Positions 24,951 through 34,143 of a stretch of DNA of 38,408 bases are shown one piece after another; the first letter of the stretch is position 1, and each line of letters starts with the position of its first letter. Below the pieces are notes generated by a model. That model saw only the letters and a list, made by a program, of their open reading frames with translations. It ran no database searches and was not told the origin of the DNA. A program made the translations under genes and the position numbers. This DNA comes from CAZMNY01 sp964567745 (GTDB lineage: Bacteria; Planctomycetota; Planctomycetia; Pirellulales; Pirellulaceae), in NCBI GenBank assembly GCA_964567745.1, contig CAZMNY010000059.1, positions 1 through 38,408 on the forward strand, given 5' to 3'.

Positions 24951-26114
24951 ATGGGCTCGTTGCTGCGACGGATCGACTCGAGAATCCTACTGCTCTCCGC
25001 CGTAGCTTTGCTGTCAGTGGGCTTGCTAGCAGCGCAGTGGGTCCCGCAGTTCAACTTGCGACAGATCACCGCTCGTCGGCTAATGCTTCGCTTGCAGCAG
25101 ACAGCGGATGCGGATGTGCCAGAGCTACTGGCAAAAATTGCCGAATTGGATGATCCAGGCCTGCCTCGGATTACCGCGGCGCTTGGCAATGACCGGCCCG
25201 TTATCGCACTGGCCGCCTCCGACTTGCTCGATCGCCGACTCGATCAATGGACCATGTTGTCGGTTGAGGAGTCGACTCCGCTTGTCGATCAGCTGGCCAA
25301 GTCCCTGGCGGCCCTTGCGCCATCGCTTGGTCCGAATCATCGTGGACAAGCTGCGAGATTCGCCGAGCGTATTTTGCTTTGGCCAGTCGACCGGGAACAG
25401 GTTAACGCCGCTGAACTGATCGCCAATTGCGAACGTGTCATGGCGTACAACCAGGAGCGCGTCGCGTCGAGTCATTTGGACTGGCCTGAATCCAGGGACG
25501 ACCCCGTTGCGGATGAACCGAGCCAGCGTACGGAGAACGGGCGACAAGAGGACGCGCCGCGCCCCATTGATTTCGAATCAATCCCGATTCCTCAAGCCGC
25601 GTTACACACTCCAATCGAGTTGGCCGAGACGCCTGTTACGCCTGACCCCGTTCGCACAATTCCGCCTTCGAAAAACAACGAGCCACAGCCGCTGCCGGAA
25701 CCTGCGACAACGAGTTTGCCACTAGTGGAGGACATGGTTTCGCCGCAAGACCTCGACGCGGTCATTCGTCTTCCCGATGTCGAGGTGATGCGATTGCTTC
25801 ACCACGAATCGCAACAACTCGCAGTCAAAGCGATCGACGAACTAAAACGACGCGGATTCCAGGCTCGCCATCTGCGTTTGGCGCATCGTCTGACGGATGC
25901 GAGTCCGGCGATTCGGCATGGACTTGTGGCGGACTTACTTCAAACGAAAGACATCGACCCCAGGCCCTGGCTTGCTCAGCTTGCCCAAGATTCCGACGCC
26001 AAGGTGCGATCGGCGGCCAAAGCGGCTCTGCCCGCAGCTCAGCCGAAGCCATATCGAGAACGATTGCGAGACATGAAGTCGAAACAGGACGCCAAGACGG
26101 CTCGCCGACTCTAG
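24951..26114 (+). CDS. Membrane-anchored HEAT-repeat protein
   Basis: 387 residues from the ATG at 24951, which has a GGAG 11 bases upstream; a GTG 32 codons earlier with GGAG next to it is a weaker choice. One hydrophobic helix (about 10-30) anchors or exports the protein. HEAT-like repeats occupy ~40-130 and ~280-370 (A-V-K-A-I-D-E-L-K-R-R-G, S-P-A-I-R-H-G-L-V-A-D-L-L, D-A-K-V-R-S-A-A-K-A-A-L). Between them is a Pro/Glu-rich linker of about 80 residues. The stop TAG coincides with the CTAG border of a MITE-like element, so the last codons may have been altered by that insertion. Confidence 0.75.
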   Translation: MGSLLRRIDSRILLLSAVALLSVGLLAAQWVPQFNLRQITARRLMLRLQQTADADVPELLAKIAELDDPGLPRITAALGNDRPVIALAASDLLDRRLDQWTMLSVEESTPLVDQLAKSLAALAPSLGPNHRGQAARFAERILLWPVDREQVNAAELIANCERVMAYNQERVASSHLDWPESRDDPVADEPSQRTENGRQEDAPRPIDFESIPIPQAALHTPIELAETPVTPDPVRTIPPSKNNEPQPLPEPATTSLPLVEDMVSPQDLDAVIRLPDVEVMRLLHHESQQLAVKAIDELKRRGFQARHLRLAHRLTDASPAIRHGLVADLLQTKDIDPRPWLAQLAQDSDAKVRSAAKAALPAAQPKPYRERLRDMKSKQDAKTARRL

Positions 26115-26218
26115 TGCTGCGTTACGCCTTAGTTTTAGGGTGGCGCACCCGATTCGCCGTGGCGGGCGTTGACCAAACGAATTGTCGATCCCAATTCCAA
26201 GCTGTAACACAGCACTAG
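26111..26218. mobile_element. MITE-like 108-bp element with CTAG ends
   Basis: 15-bp inverted repeats CTAGTGCTGCGTTAC (26111-26125) and GTAACACAGCACTAG (26204-26218) match at 14 of 15 positions and enclose 78 non-coding bases. Both ends carry CTAG, the same target duplicated by the IS701-type element at 9799, which suggests mobilisation in trans by a transposase with the same target preference. The inserted CTAG supplies the stop codon of the HEAT gene. Confidence 0.6.
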
Positions 26219-26393
26219 GGCGACGGCTCGTCTAGGCGGAATTTGGTCGCGGCATTGGAGTGCGGCGAAGTTGGTCTAGACGCGGAACGCAGAATTCTGG
26301 TAGTTGCCCAGCTGGTTTTCCTGTCGCCACCGCGTTTGTCCCTGACCAGCCCGTGGCCACGACCCCGCCTAAGTCTCATTGGACGATTCCAAT

Positions 26394-28175
26394 ATGTACG
26401 CCGTTCGAAAATCGACACGTAGCCGCGCCGCCATCAGCTTGACCCTGCTGGCAGGCTTGTGCCTATCATCTCTGGGACCGCTATGCAATTCGGCAGCGGG
26501 GCAAACGGCGAGCACGGCTTACATTTCGGGTCACGGCTGTCAGATGAGGTGCGGACCTGGGGCACAGTACTATGTGACGGGGACGCTGCCTGCTGGCGCG
26601 GAGGTGCGAGTTTACCGACGCGCGCCGGGGGGATGGCTTGGAATTCGTCCGCCGGAAGCAAGTTTCTGCTGGGTTCCGAACGACGATCTTCAGGTTGCTG
26701 AGAATGATGAACGGACGGCTAAGGTCGTCCGCGATGGCGTGGTGCCTTGGATCGCCGCTGCGGCCGGACGTGCGCCCGATCGCTGGCAGGTTCGCCTGCA
26801 AATCGGCGAGACCGTGCGACTGCTCGGACCGCCGGAACGATTGGCGCTCAACGGCCAACCCGCGCGTTGGTGGCGTCGTATCGCGGCACCAGCTGGCGAG
26901 TTTCGATGGATACAGCAATCAGCTCTTTCGGAACCACCGGGACGCATCGTGGTGAAGTCAGACAAGATGGCTGCGGAAGGTGAAACTCTCGCCGTGCAAT
27001 CGGTCTCTCACAGCCGAGAGCCTAACGAACCGACGTCGGATCAACTTGCCGGCAAATCGAATTCGGTTGAGCCGAACATGTTTGATTTCGAAGTCGGCAA
27101 CTCTCGCGCACTCGCCGACGAGCCTCGCTCAAAATCCGCGGAGCAAGAAGCGGACGACTCTGCGACAGTCAGTGATGAGGCTGGCGATCAAGAGAAGCGA
27201 CCGTCCAGCCGAATTAGCCTGGAACGAATGGAACGCGCAGCCGATCGGCTCGAGGCCGCGTTCGCTCAACTCGATGAATTGGTACAGCCCGCTCAATACG
27301 GCACGTGGCGTCGTCGTGGCGGGGACGATCGCAAGGATGGCAGCGGCAAGACTCCAACCGACGAGAAGCCGAGAAGCGTGCGCTTTCGAGATCGTAAACG
27401 AACACGTCTCGGTTCCAGTGACGACCAAAGCCACTTGGCGTCGGCAATCCGCGACTCGTCGTCGGCCGAACCGAAGTTGTTGGGCAGTCCGCTGCCGGAG
27501 GACGAGTTTCACACCGAGCTTGTTCAGCTGGACGCCGATTTGTCATTGATGGTCGCCAAACCGCTTCGGTATTGGAAGCTTGCCGATCTTCAGCGGCGTG
27601 CGGTCGAGCTTTCGCAGCGTGGTCCGACCGCATTGGATCGCGGGCGAGCCGCTTTGTTGCTCGACTCCATCCACGGCTTTGATCAGCTCATGGTCAGACG
27701 GTTGGCCGCGGACGACGATGATAAGGAAGACCGCAAATTCGCAAGAGCGAGTGAATCGCGCGAGCGGACAACGGACGAGCCGAAGGCGGGTGAAACTCTG
27801 GACGACGACAAGGACCCAATGCGATTTCGCGTTCCAACGGGAAGCGGGCTCCAGCGACCGGCTCAGCTTGGCGGCCCCGAAAAGGATAAGCAGGGCGAAG
27901 CGATTCGGCGAGATCGCACCGCCAGTGAGAATTCGCCATACGACGCGCAAGGCGTTCTAAAACGAGTCACCTCGACGACGCGCGTGGCGCCGCCTTACGC
28001 GCTAGTCAACGAACATGGCAACATCATCACGCTCGTGGCGCCAGCGCCTGGCCTGAATCTTCAGACGTATCTGGGCAAAAACATCGGCCTCTTTGGACCA
28101 CAACGGCGTTTGCCCAGTTTTCGCAGCGGCTTGCTGACGGCCCAACGCGTCGTGCGTATGGACCGCATTCGATAG
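26394..28175 (+). CDS. Secreted SH3-like domain protein with long acidic middle
   Basis: 593 residues from the ATG at 26394; a TTG five codons upstream is also possible. A signal peptide covers ~1-37. Residues ~45-105 form a bacterial SH3-like domain (Y-I-S-G-H-G-C-Q-M-R-C-G-P-G-A-Q-Y-Y-V-T-G-T-L-P-A-G) and a second, weaker unit follows at ~125-180. The long middle is charged and probably disordered, with a helical stretch near 275-295 (R-M-E-R-A-A-D-R-L-E-A-A-F-A-Q-L-D-E-L). A short helical domain lies near 385-450 and a more conserved C-terminal segment (P-P-Y-A-L-V-N-E-H-G-N-I-I-T-L-V) near 545-560. It probably binds cell-surface material; the ligand is unknown. Confidence 0.75.
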   Translation: MYAVRKSTRSRAAISLTLLAGLCLSSLGPLCNSAAGQTASTAYISGHGCQMRCGPGAQYYVTGTLPAGAEVRVYRRAPGGWLGIRPPEASFCWVPNDDLQVAENDERTAKVVRDGVVPWIAAAAGRAPDRWQVRLQIGETVRLLGPPERLALNGQPARWWRRIAAPAGEFRWIQQSALSEPPGRIVVKSDKMAAEGETLAVQSVSHSREPNEPTSDQLAGKSNSVEPNMFDFEVGNSRALADEPRSKSAEQEADDSATVSDEAGDQEKRPSSRISLERMERAADRLEAAFAQLDELVQPAQYGTWRRRGGDDRKDGSGKTPTDEKPRSVRFRDRKRTRLGSSDDQSHLASAIRDSSSAEPKLLGSPLPEDEFHTELVQLDADLSLMVAKPLRYWKLADLQRRAVELSQRGPTALDRGRAALLLDSIHGFDQLMVRRLAADDDDKEDRKFARASESRERTTDEPKAGETLDDDKDPMRFRVPTGSGLQRPAQLGGPEKDKQGEAIRRDRTASENSPYDAQGVLKRVTSTTRVAPPYALVNEHGNIITLVAPAPGLNLQTYLGKNIGLFGPQRRLPSFRSGLLTAQRVVRMDRIR

Positions 28176-28199
28176 TTCGCCGCGCGCCGACCCACGACG

Positions 28200-29111
28200 T
28201 TAGAAACGGGACCCTTTGGCGGGACCGTCTTGGGTGAGCGTAAGGATCTCGGCGCCATCGTCCGTCATGATGACGGTGTGCTCAAACTGAGCCGATAGGC
28301 TGCCGTCCTCGGTGCGAACTGTCCACTTGTCTTGTTCGTCGAGCACCGTGAATTTGGCGCCGCTGTTAATCATCGGCTCGATCGTGAAGCAGACGCCAGG
28401 CAGCAGCTTGGTTCGACGACCCTGAGCGGTTGGGTAGTGGGGGATCGACGGGTCTTGGTGAAATTTCCGCCCGATGCCGTGCCCCACGTATTCTTTGACG
28501 ACGCCGAACGAATAGCCCGCCGCCTCGGCCACAATCGCGTCGCCAATGTCGGCGACATTGCCGCCCGGCCGCAGCGCTTCGATAGCTCGGTAGAGCGCGT
28601 CGAATGCACATTGGGTGACTCGTCGAGCCTCATCGGAAACGTCGCCAATCAGAAACGTCTCGGATTGATCTCCGTACCAGCCGTCGACGATCGTGGTCAA
28701 ATCGACGTTGACGATGTCGCCGTTTTGCAGAGCGTACTCGCCTGGGATGCCGTGGCAGATCACTTCATTGACGCTCGTGCAGCAGCTCTTCGGAAAACCG
28801 TGGTAATTCAGCGGCGCCGGAGTGTGGCCGTGCTTGGTCGTGTAGTCGTGAACGAGTCGGTTGATTTCGTCGGTCGTCACACCCTCTCGAACGTGAGGCC
28901 TCACGTAATCGAGTAACTCGGCGTTGAAACGGCAGGCCGCTCGCATTTTTTCGCGATCGGTCGCGGACAATTGTAGGTGGCGAAAGCGTTGCAGCATGTC
29001 GTTTTTCTGTCGAAGGTCCCACGCTCGTTTTTTTCGAGCGGCGTTTCGTCCCTTGCTATTCATATGTGCGCTGGCTGGTGGGTCCGCTCGAGAATTGTGA
29101 TGGCTCGCCAT
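28200..29111 (-). CDS. map: Methionine aminopeptidase type I with N-terminal extension
   Basis: 303 residues, removing the initiator methionine from new proteins in the cytoplasm. The five metal ligands are present: D137 and D148 (V-N-V-D, G-D-Q-S-E-T-F), H211 (Y-V-G-H-G-I-G-R), E245 (F-T-I-E-P-M) and E277 (Q-F-E-H-T-V), plus the substrate-binding H120 in V-I-C-H-G-I-P. The D137-D148 spacing is the same as in E. coli MetAP. About 40 residues precede the catalytic domain, rich in Arg and Lys (G-R-N-A-A-R-K-K-R). The true start may be the Met at residue 17 or 39, as no ribosome site decides it. It converges on the SH3-like gene with a 24-base gap. Confidence 0.93.
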   Translation of the reverse strand: MASHHNSRADPPASAHMNSKGRNAARKKRAWDLRQKNDMLQRFRHLQLSATDREKMRAACRFNAELLDYVRPHVREGVTTDEINRLVHDYTTKHGHTPAPLNYHGFPKSCCTSVNEVICHGIPGEYALQNGDIVNVDLTTIVDGWYGDQSETFLIGDVSDEARRVTQCAFDALYRAIEALRPGGNVADIGDAIVAEAAGYSFGVVKEYVGHGIGRKFHQDPSIPHYPTAQGRRTKLLPGVCFTIEPMINSGAKFTVLDEQDKWTVRTEDGSLSAQFEHTVIMTDDGAEILTLTQDGPAKGSRF

Positions 29112-29656
29112 TGCTTTCGAACCGCGAGCCGTTTTAGATTAAACTCGCAAGCGTAAAGCGCCGGTCCAGAGAAGGTGCTGTTAGTCTACCACGCTCGCCC
29201 TATTGCCGAAACGGCGGCCGATCGCGTCAAATCCCGTCACCTTGCTCGTGCAGAAATTCCTGCATAACAATCGAGTCAAGTTCGACGCCGACCGAACCAA
29301 CCGCCTCGATAAGGGGTCAGTTATCAAGCAAGATGAATCCGGCTCGCTGAATCGTCGGCGAGGCGGTTGCCCAGCGGTTAAGTGGGGCGGAATTCGGGAA
29401 TCCCGTCGACGGTTGGCGACTCGAACTGGCAGGTCGAAACCTTCGTCATACTATCCGCCGCGAAGCTGCAGCCATTTCGGCTCGATTGTCAGTATTTTGG
29501 CCAGGCAGTAGAATCGCCCAATTCACGAGTCGTCGAACATGGCGAGACAGAATCGCCCTTTCGTCGCCAAGACTGTCGGCCGAGACGCGCAAGGCTCGCT
29601 ACGACGCTGAAATGCTCCCAAAACTTCCTGTTTTCTTGACCAGAAACGAGTCCAGG
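29112..29656. other. Divergent region between map and leuS
   Basis: 545 bases with no gene of its own. The leuS reading frame stays open upstream to 29486 but that part lacks a ribosome site and similarity, so I treat it as leader. I see no T-box or other riboswitch-like structure, and no clear promoter. Confidence 0.5.
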
Positions 29657-32503
29657 ATGCCCCGATACAACCCGGCAGTAATCGAACCCAAGTGGCAAAA
29701 GTATTGGGAGTCCAACGAGACGTTTCGCGCCGCGGACTGTCCCGACGGCGAGAAGATGTATGTCTTGGACATGTTTCCCTACCCCAGCGGAGATGGGCTT
29801 CACGTCGGTCACCTTGAGGGTTACTCGGCAACCGATATCGTCTGTCGCTTCGAACGGATGCGAGGCAAGCAGGTGTTGCATCCAATGGGCTTTGACGCCT
29901 TCGGGTTGCCGGCGGAAGAGCACGCCATCAAGACGAACACGCCGCCGCGAGAGTCGACGGAAAAGAACATTGGTAACTTTGTCCGCCAGCTGAAAATGAT
30001 GGGGTTCAGTTACGACTGGAGCCGCATGCTGGCGACAACGGACGTCGATTATTTTCGCTGGACCCAATGGATCCTGTTGCTCCTGCACGACACCTGGTTT
30101 GACACCGAGCAGGGCAAAGGGCGACCGATCGCAGAATTGCCGATCCCGGACGACGTTGCCGCGGAAGGCGACGCTGCTGTTGTCGAGTATCGCGATGACC
30201 ATCGATTGGCGTTTCAGTCGGACGCGATGGTCAATTGGTGCTCGGCACTGGGCACGGTGTTGGCCAACGAAGAAGTCATTGATGGGAAGAGCGAACGAGG
30301 CGGCCATCCGGTTTCTCGGATTCCACTCAAACAGTGGATGCTGCGAATTACCGCCTACGCCGATCGCTTGGAGCAAGATCTGTGCGACGTCGATTGGTCC
30401 GACGGCATCAAGAATCAGCAGATCGAGTGGATCGGCCGCAGCGAGGGCGCCGAGGTCGATTTCTTTATCGGCGACGAGGGCGCGTTTCAGGATTGGAGCA
30501 GCGGTCGGGCCGACTCTGGCTTTCCCCGCAAACAGACAGACGATTCGCTTCGAGTCTACACGACTCGTCCCGATACGCTCTTCGGCGCGACCTATATGGT
30601 CATTGCGCCGGAACATCCGGCCGTGGCCAAGCTGACGACGGAAGAGGAGCGGGCCGAGGTCGATGCGTATTGCAAGAAGGCCGCGGCTAAGAGCGATCGA
30701 GAGAGGATGGAGGTCGACCGCGATAAAACGAAAACGGGAGTGTTCACCGGTGCCTATGCGATCAATCCGGTCAATGGCGCCAAGACGCCAATCTGGATCG
30801 CCGATTACGTGCTCATCAGTTACGGATCGGGCGCCATCATGGCCGTTCCAGCTCACGACACACGCGACTTTGAATTCGCCGAGCAGTATGGAATCCCAAT
30901 CACAGCGGTCGTCGATCCGGGCGACAACGACGAAGTCGAACGCGATGCCGTACTCGCAGGCAAGGCGTGTTTCGCCGGCAAGGGCGCAGCGATTAACTCT
31001 GGACCTTACAACGGAATCTCCACCGACGAATTCAAGGCGCAGATCACGAGCGAGTTGACGACGAAAGGGACAGGGCGCCAAGCGGTCAATTACAAGCTGC
31101 GCGACTGGCTGTTCTGCCGTCAACGATTCTGGGGCGAGCCGTTTCCGATCTTGCACGAACTTGACGACGCAGGTAATTCGACTGGCGTTGTGATTGGTGT
31201 GGACGAGAAAGACTTGCCGGTCGACCTGCCGCATTTGGAAGACTACAAGCCTCACGGCCGGCCAGAACCGCCGCTCGAGAAAGCGCCCGACGACTGGCTT
31301 TACGTCGAGCTCGATGGCAAGCGATACAAGCGCGAGACCAACACCATGCCCCAATGGGCCGGGTCGTGCTGGTACTACTTGCGGTTTATCGATCCGAAGA
31401 ACGGCGAGGTATTTGTCGATCGCGAAAAAGAGAAGGCGTGGATGCCGGTCGATCTCTACGTCGGCGGCGCGGAACACGCCGTGTTGCATCTCTTGTACGC
31501 GCGATTCTGGCACAAGGTCTTGTTCGACCGAGGTCACGTGTCGACGGCCGAGCCGTTCCAGCGGTTGGTCAATCAGGGCATGATTCTGGGCGACGTTGAA
31601 TACACCGGCTTCAAGAACGTTGCGGATGAGTGGGTGTCCGCCAAAGAAGCGAAACGCAACGACGCCGGGTTGTGGGCGCGCCGCTCGGACCCCGAGCAGT
31701 TGCTGACCGAACAGAAACTGCAAGTTTCGCAGTTGAAGAAAAAAGGTGAGTCGTTTGTGTTGGCGGACGACGATTCAATCCGCATCGACAGCCGAGCACA
31801 TAAGATGTCCAAGAGTCGCGGAAATGTCGTCAATCCCGACGAGTTGGTGGTCGAGTACGGCGCCGATTCGCTTCGGCTCTACGAGATGTTCATGGGGCCC
31901 TTGGAGGCGCCCAAACCATGGAGCATGGATAGCGTCAGCGGCGTGCGCGGGTTCCTCGATCGCGTTTGGCGAATGATCGTTGATGAACAGTCGGAAGAGC
32001 TCAAACTGAATGACGCCGTGCAAGACGCCGCGCCGACGGACGCTCAAAGCCGAGTTTTGCACAAGACGATCGAGAAGGTCACCCACGATACAGCAACGCT
32101 TGGTTTCAATACCGCGATCGCCCGCATGATGGAATTCGTCAACCATTTCACTAAGGAATCGGTCAGGCCCAAGGCGGTGATGGAAGATTTTGTCTTGCTT
32201 CTCTCGCCGTATGCGCCGCATCTTTGTGAGGAACTTTGGCAACTGCTTGGCCGAGACGACTCGCTTGCCTATCAGGCGTGGCCTGTGTGCGACGAGGTGT
32301 TCTTGCGCGACGAGCAGATTGAAATTCCGATTCAGCTGAACGGCAAACTTCGCGGCCGCATATCGGTTTCGCCCGATGCGAGCAAAGCCGATCTGGAAGC
32401 GGCGGCGCTCGCCAGTGAAGAAGTTGCCGCGCTGCTCGACGGCAAGACGGTCATCAAGACGATCGTTGTGCCGAAACGGATGGTCAACTTCGTCGTCAAG
32501 TAA
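29657..32503 (+). CDS. leuS: Leucyl-tRNA synthetase
   Basis: 948 residues. Charges tRNA-Leu with leucine in the cytoplasm. Class I signatures are intact: the HIGH-type motif H49-V-G-H52 inside P-Y-P-S-G-D-G-L-H-V-G-H, and K716-M-S-K-S720 in A-H-K-M-S-K-S-R-G-N-V-V. The bacterial LeuRS opening Y-N-P-x-x-I-E-P-K-W-Q-K-Y-W begins at residue 4, which fixes the start at 29657. The editing (CP1) domain lies in the middle, with T-T-R-P-D-T-L-F-G-A-T-Y and a later A-V-P-A-H-D-T-R-D. Just before KMSKS is a charged insert of about 50 residues that lengthens the protein beyond the usual ~860. No operon partner. Confidence 0.96.
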   Translation: MPRYNPAVIEPKWQKYWESNETFRAADCPDGEKMYVLDMFPYPSGDGLHVGHLEGYSATDIVCRFERMRGKQVLHPMGFDAFGLPAEEHAIKTNTPPRESTEKNIGNFVRQLKMMGFSYDWSRMLATTDVDYFRWTQWILLLLHDTWFDTEQGKGRPIAELPIPDDVAAEGDAAVVEYRDDHRLAFQSDAMVNWCSALGTVLANEEVIDGKSERGGHPVSRIPLKQWMLRITAYADRLEQDLCDVDWSDGIKNQQIEWIGRSEGAEVDFFIGDEGAFQDWSSGRADSGFPRKQTDDSLRVYTTRPDTLFGATYMVIAPEHPAVAKLTTEEERAEVDAYCKKAAAKSDRERMEVDRDKTKTGVFTGAYAINPVNGAKTPIWIADYVLISYGSGAIMAVPAHDTRDFEFAEQYGIPITAVVDPGDNDEVERDAVLAGKACFAGKGAAINSGPYNGISTDEFKAQITSELTTKGTGRQAVNYKLRDWLFCRQRFWGEPFPILHELDDAGNSTGVVIGVDEKDLPVDLPHLEDYKPHGRPEPPLEKAPDDWLYVELDGKRYKRETNTMPQWAGSCWYYLRFIDPKNGEVFVDREKEKAWMPVDLYVGGAEHAVLHLLYARFWHKVLFDRGHVSTAEPFQRLVNQGMILGDVEYTGFKNVADEWVSAKEAKRNDAGLWARRSDPEQLLTEQKLQVSQLKKKGESFVLADDDSIRIDSRAHKMSKSRGNVVNPDELVVEYGADSLRLYEMFMGPLEAPKPWSMDSVSGVRGFLDRVWRMIVDEQSEELKLNDAVQDAAPTDAQSRVLHKTIEKVTHDTATLGFNTAIARMMEFVNHFTKESVRPKAVMEDFVLLLSPYAPHLCEELWQLLGRDDSLAYQAWPVCDEVFLRDEQIEIPIQLNGKLRGRISVSPDASKADLEAAALASEEVAALLDGKTVIKTIVVPKRMVNFVVK

Positions 32504-32776
32504 GCGTGCGTTTTTCTTGCTGCGGCGAAACCTGCGCCACTTTCGGCGGAGCGAAAGGCGACACGCGCAGCGAAAGACGATCGCGCTAGTGTGCGATTAG
32601 GCCGTGCGAATTGGCCCACTCACAGCACGGGGCGTGCTTTTCGAGTGGTGAGTTTTTGGGCTCGGTTGTTTCGGTTGCTTTGGCGCCCTATCCTGCAGGT
32701 CTGTCGTCGCTGAGTTCGCTAGTTGAACCTCGGCGCCGAAGATGAGGGTTTGCACTTTGAAGAAGAAGGTTAGGTC

Positions 32777-34081
32777 ATGCGAAACACGATTGCGTTTGTG
32801 CTCGGCGGCGGCCAGGGCACGCGGTTGTTTCCCCTGACGCAGTTGCGGTCCAAGCCAGCCGTACCACTGGGCGGCAAGTATCGGCTCATCGATATTCCGC
32901 TCTCCAATTGCATCAATAGCGGACTCAACCGGATCTACGTGTTGACGCAATTCATGTCGGTCAGTTTGCATCGTCACATCCGACAGACCTATCGTTTCGA
33001 TCAATTCAGCGGCGGGTTTGTCGAGCTGTTGGCGGCGCAACAAACGATGGATGATGGAACGGATTGGTACCAAGGCACGGCCGACGCGGTTCGCAAGAAT
33101 CTGCGATACATCCAGCAGGCCAAAGACGCGGACTACGTGATTATCTTGTCGGGCGACCAACTCTACCGGATGGATTACGCCGACATGCTGCGGAGCCACG
33201 TGGAGGCGAAGGCCAACGTGACGATCGGAGCCATGCCTGTCAAGAAAGAGGATGCCCATCGATTGGGCGTCATGCGAATCGACGCCACGGGGCGGGTTGT
33301 CGGGTTCTTGGAAAAGCCTCAATCCGAGGCGGAACTCGAAATCGTCCGCAACGATCCGGCCATCATCGATAGCCTCGGCGTGAACGCGGAAGGTCGCGAA
33401 TGCCTGGCGAGCATGGGGATCTACATCTTCAATCGGGAGACGCTTTGCGAGGTTTTGGAAAAGACCGACTATCAGGATTTCGGCCGCGAGATTTTTCCAG
33501 CCTCGATTCGCACTCGCCACGTACAAGCCCACGCGTTTGACAGCTATTGGGAGGACATTGGAACCATCCGTGCTTTCTACGACACGAATCTCAAGCTGGC
33601 TAACGAGAAACCTGATTTCGTGCTGGCTGACCCCGATGCGCCGATCTATTCGCGGGCCCGCTTCCTGCCGCCGACTCGCATTCAAGGTTCGAACGTCACG
33701 GGAAGCGTCATCGCCGACGGCTGCCGCATCGGCCGAAACACGACCATCGAGAACAGCATCATTGGACTTCGTTGCATCATTGGCGACAATGTGACGATCA
33801 AGGACTCGATCATCATGGGCGCCGACTTCTATGAGAGCAAAGAGTCTTGCGACTCCGACGTCGACGCCACTCGGCTGGGCATTGGCGACAACAGCGTGAT
33901 CGACGGCACCATTGTCGACAAGAACTGCCGTATTGGAGCCGGAGTTCGGGTCGCCAATGACGAAGGCGAGACCAACTCGGATCACGGTCAACTGATGATT
34001 CGAGATGGCATACCTGTCGTCGTCAAGGAAGCTGTCTTGCCCAGCGGCTGGAAGATTGAAGCGTCGCTGAGCCACGCGTAG
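32777..34081 (+). CDS. glgC: Glucose-1-phosphate adenylyltransferase
   Basis: 434 residues, typical length. Makes ADP-glucose from glucose-1-phosphate and ATP, the committed step of bacterial glycogen synthesis. Signatures: L-G-G-G-Q-G-T-R-L-F-P-L-T near the N-terminus, S-K-P-A-V-P-L-G-G-K-Y-R-L-I-D-I-P-L-S-N-C, G-T-A-D-A-V-R, L-S-G-D-Q-L-Y-R-M-D-Y, the sugar-phosphate site F-L-E-K-P, and D-S-Y-W-E-D-I-G-T-I. The C-terminal third forms hexapeptide beta-helix turns, the allosteric part of GlgC. No other glycogen gene adjoins. Confidence 0.96.
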   Translation: MRNTIAFVLGGGQGTRLFPLTQLRSKPAVPLGGKYRLIDIPLSNCINSGLNRIYVLTQFMSVSLHRHIRQTYRFDQFSGGFVELLAAQQTMDDGTDWYQGTADAVRKNLRYIQQAKDADYVIILSGDQLYRMDYADMLRSHVEAKANVTIGAMPVKKEDAHRLGVMRIDATGRVVGFLEKPQSEAELEIVRNDPAIIDSLGVNAEGRECLASMGIYIFNRETLCEVLEKTDYQDFGREIFPASIRTRHVQAHAFDSYWEDIGTIRAFYDTNLKLANEKPDFVLADPDAPIYSRARFLPPTRIQGSNVTGSVIADGCRIGRNTTIENSIIGLRCIIGDNVTIKDSIIMGADFYESKESCDSDVDATRLGIGDNSVIDGTIVDKNCRIGAGVRVANDEGETNSDHGQLMIRDGIPVVVKEAVLPSGWKIEASLSHA

Positions 34082-34143
34082 TCTGGCAAACCAATTCAGC
34101 CTGTTTAGGCAACGCTTAGATCGAAGATAGGGAGTTCAACCCT

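Noticed and set aside
29489..31723. Very long minus-strand reading frame (744 codons) opposite leuS
   Set aside because: It is the antisense shadow of a well-supported leucyl-tRNA synthetase gene. It has no ribosome site and no domain signature.
32597..34075. Minus-strand frame of 492 codons opposite glgC
   Set aside because: Antisense shadow of glgC; GC-rich codon bias leaves the opposite strand open.
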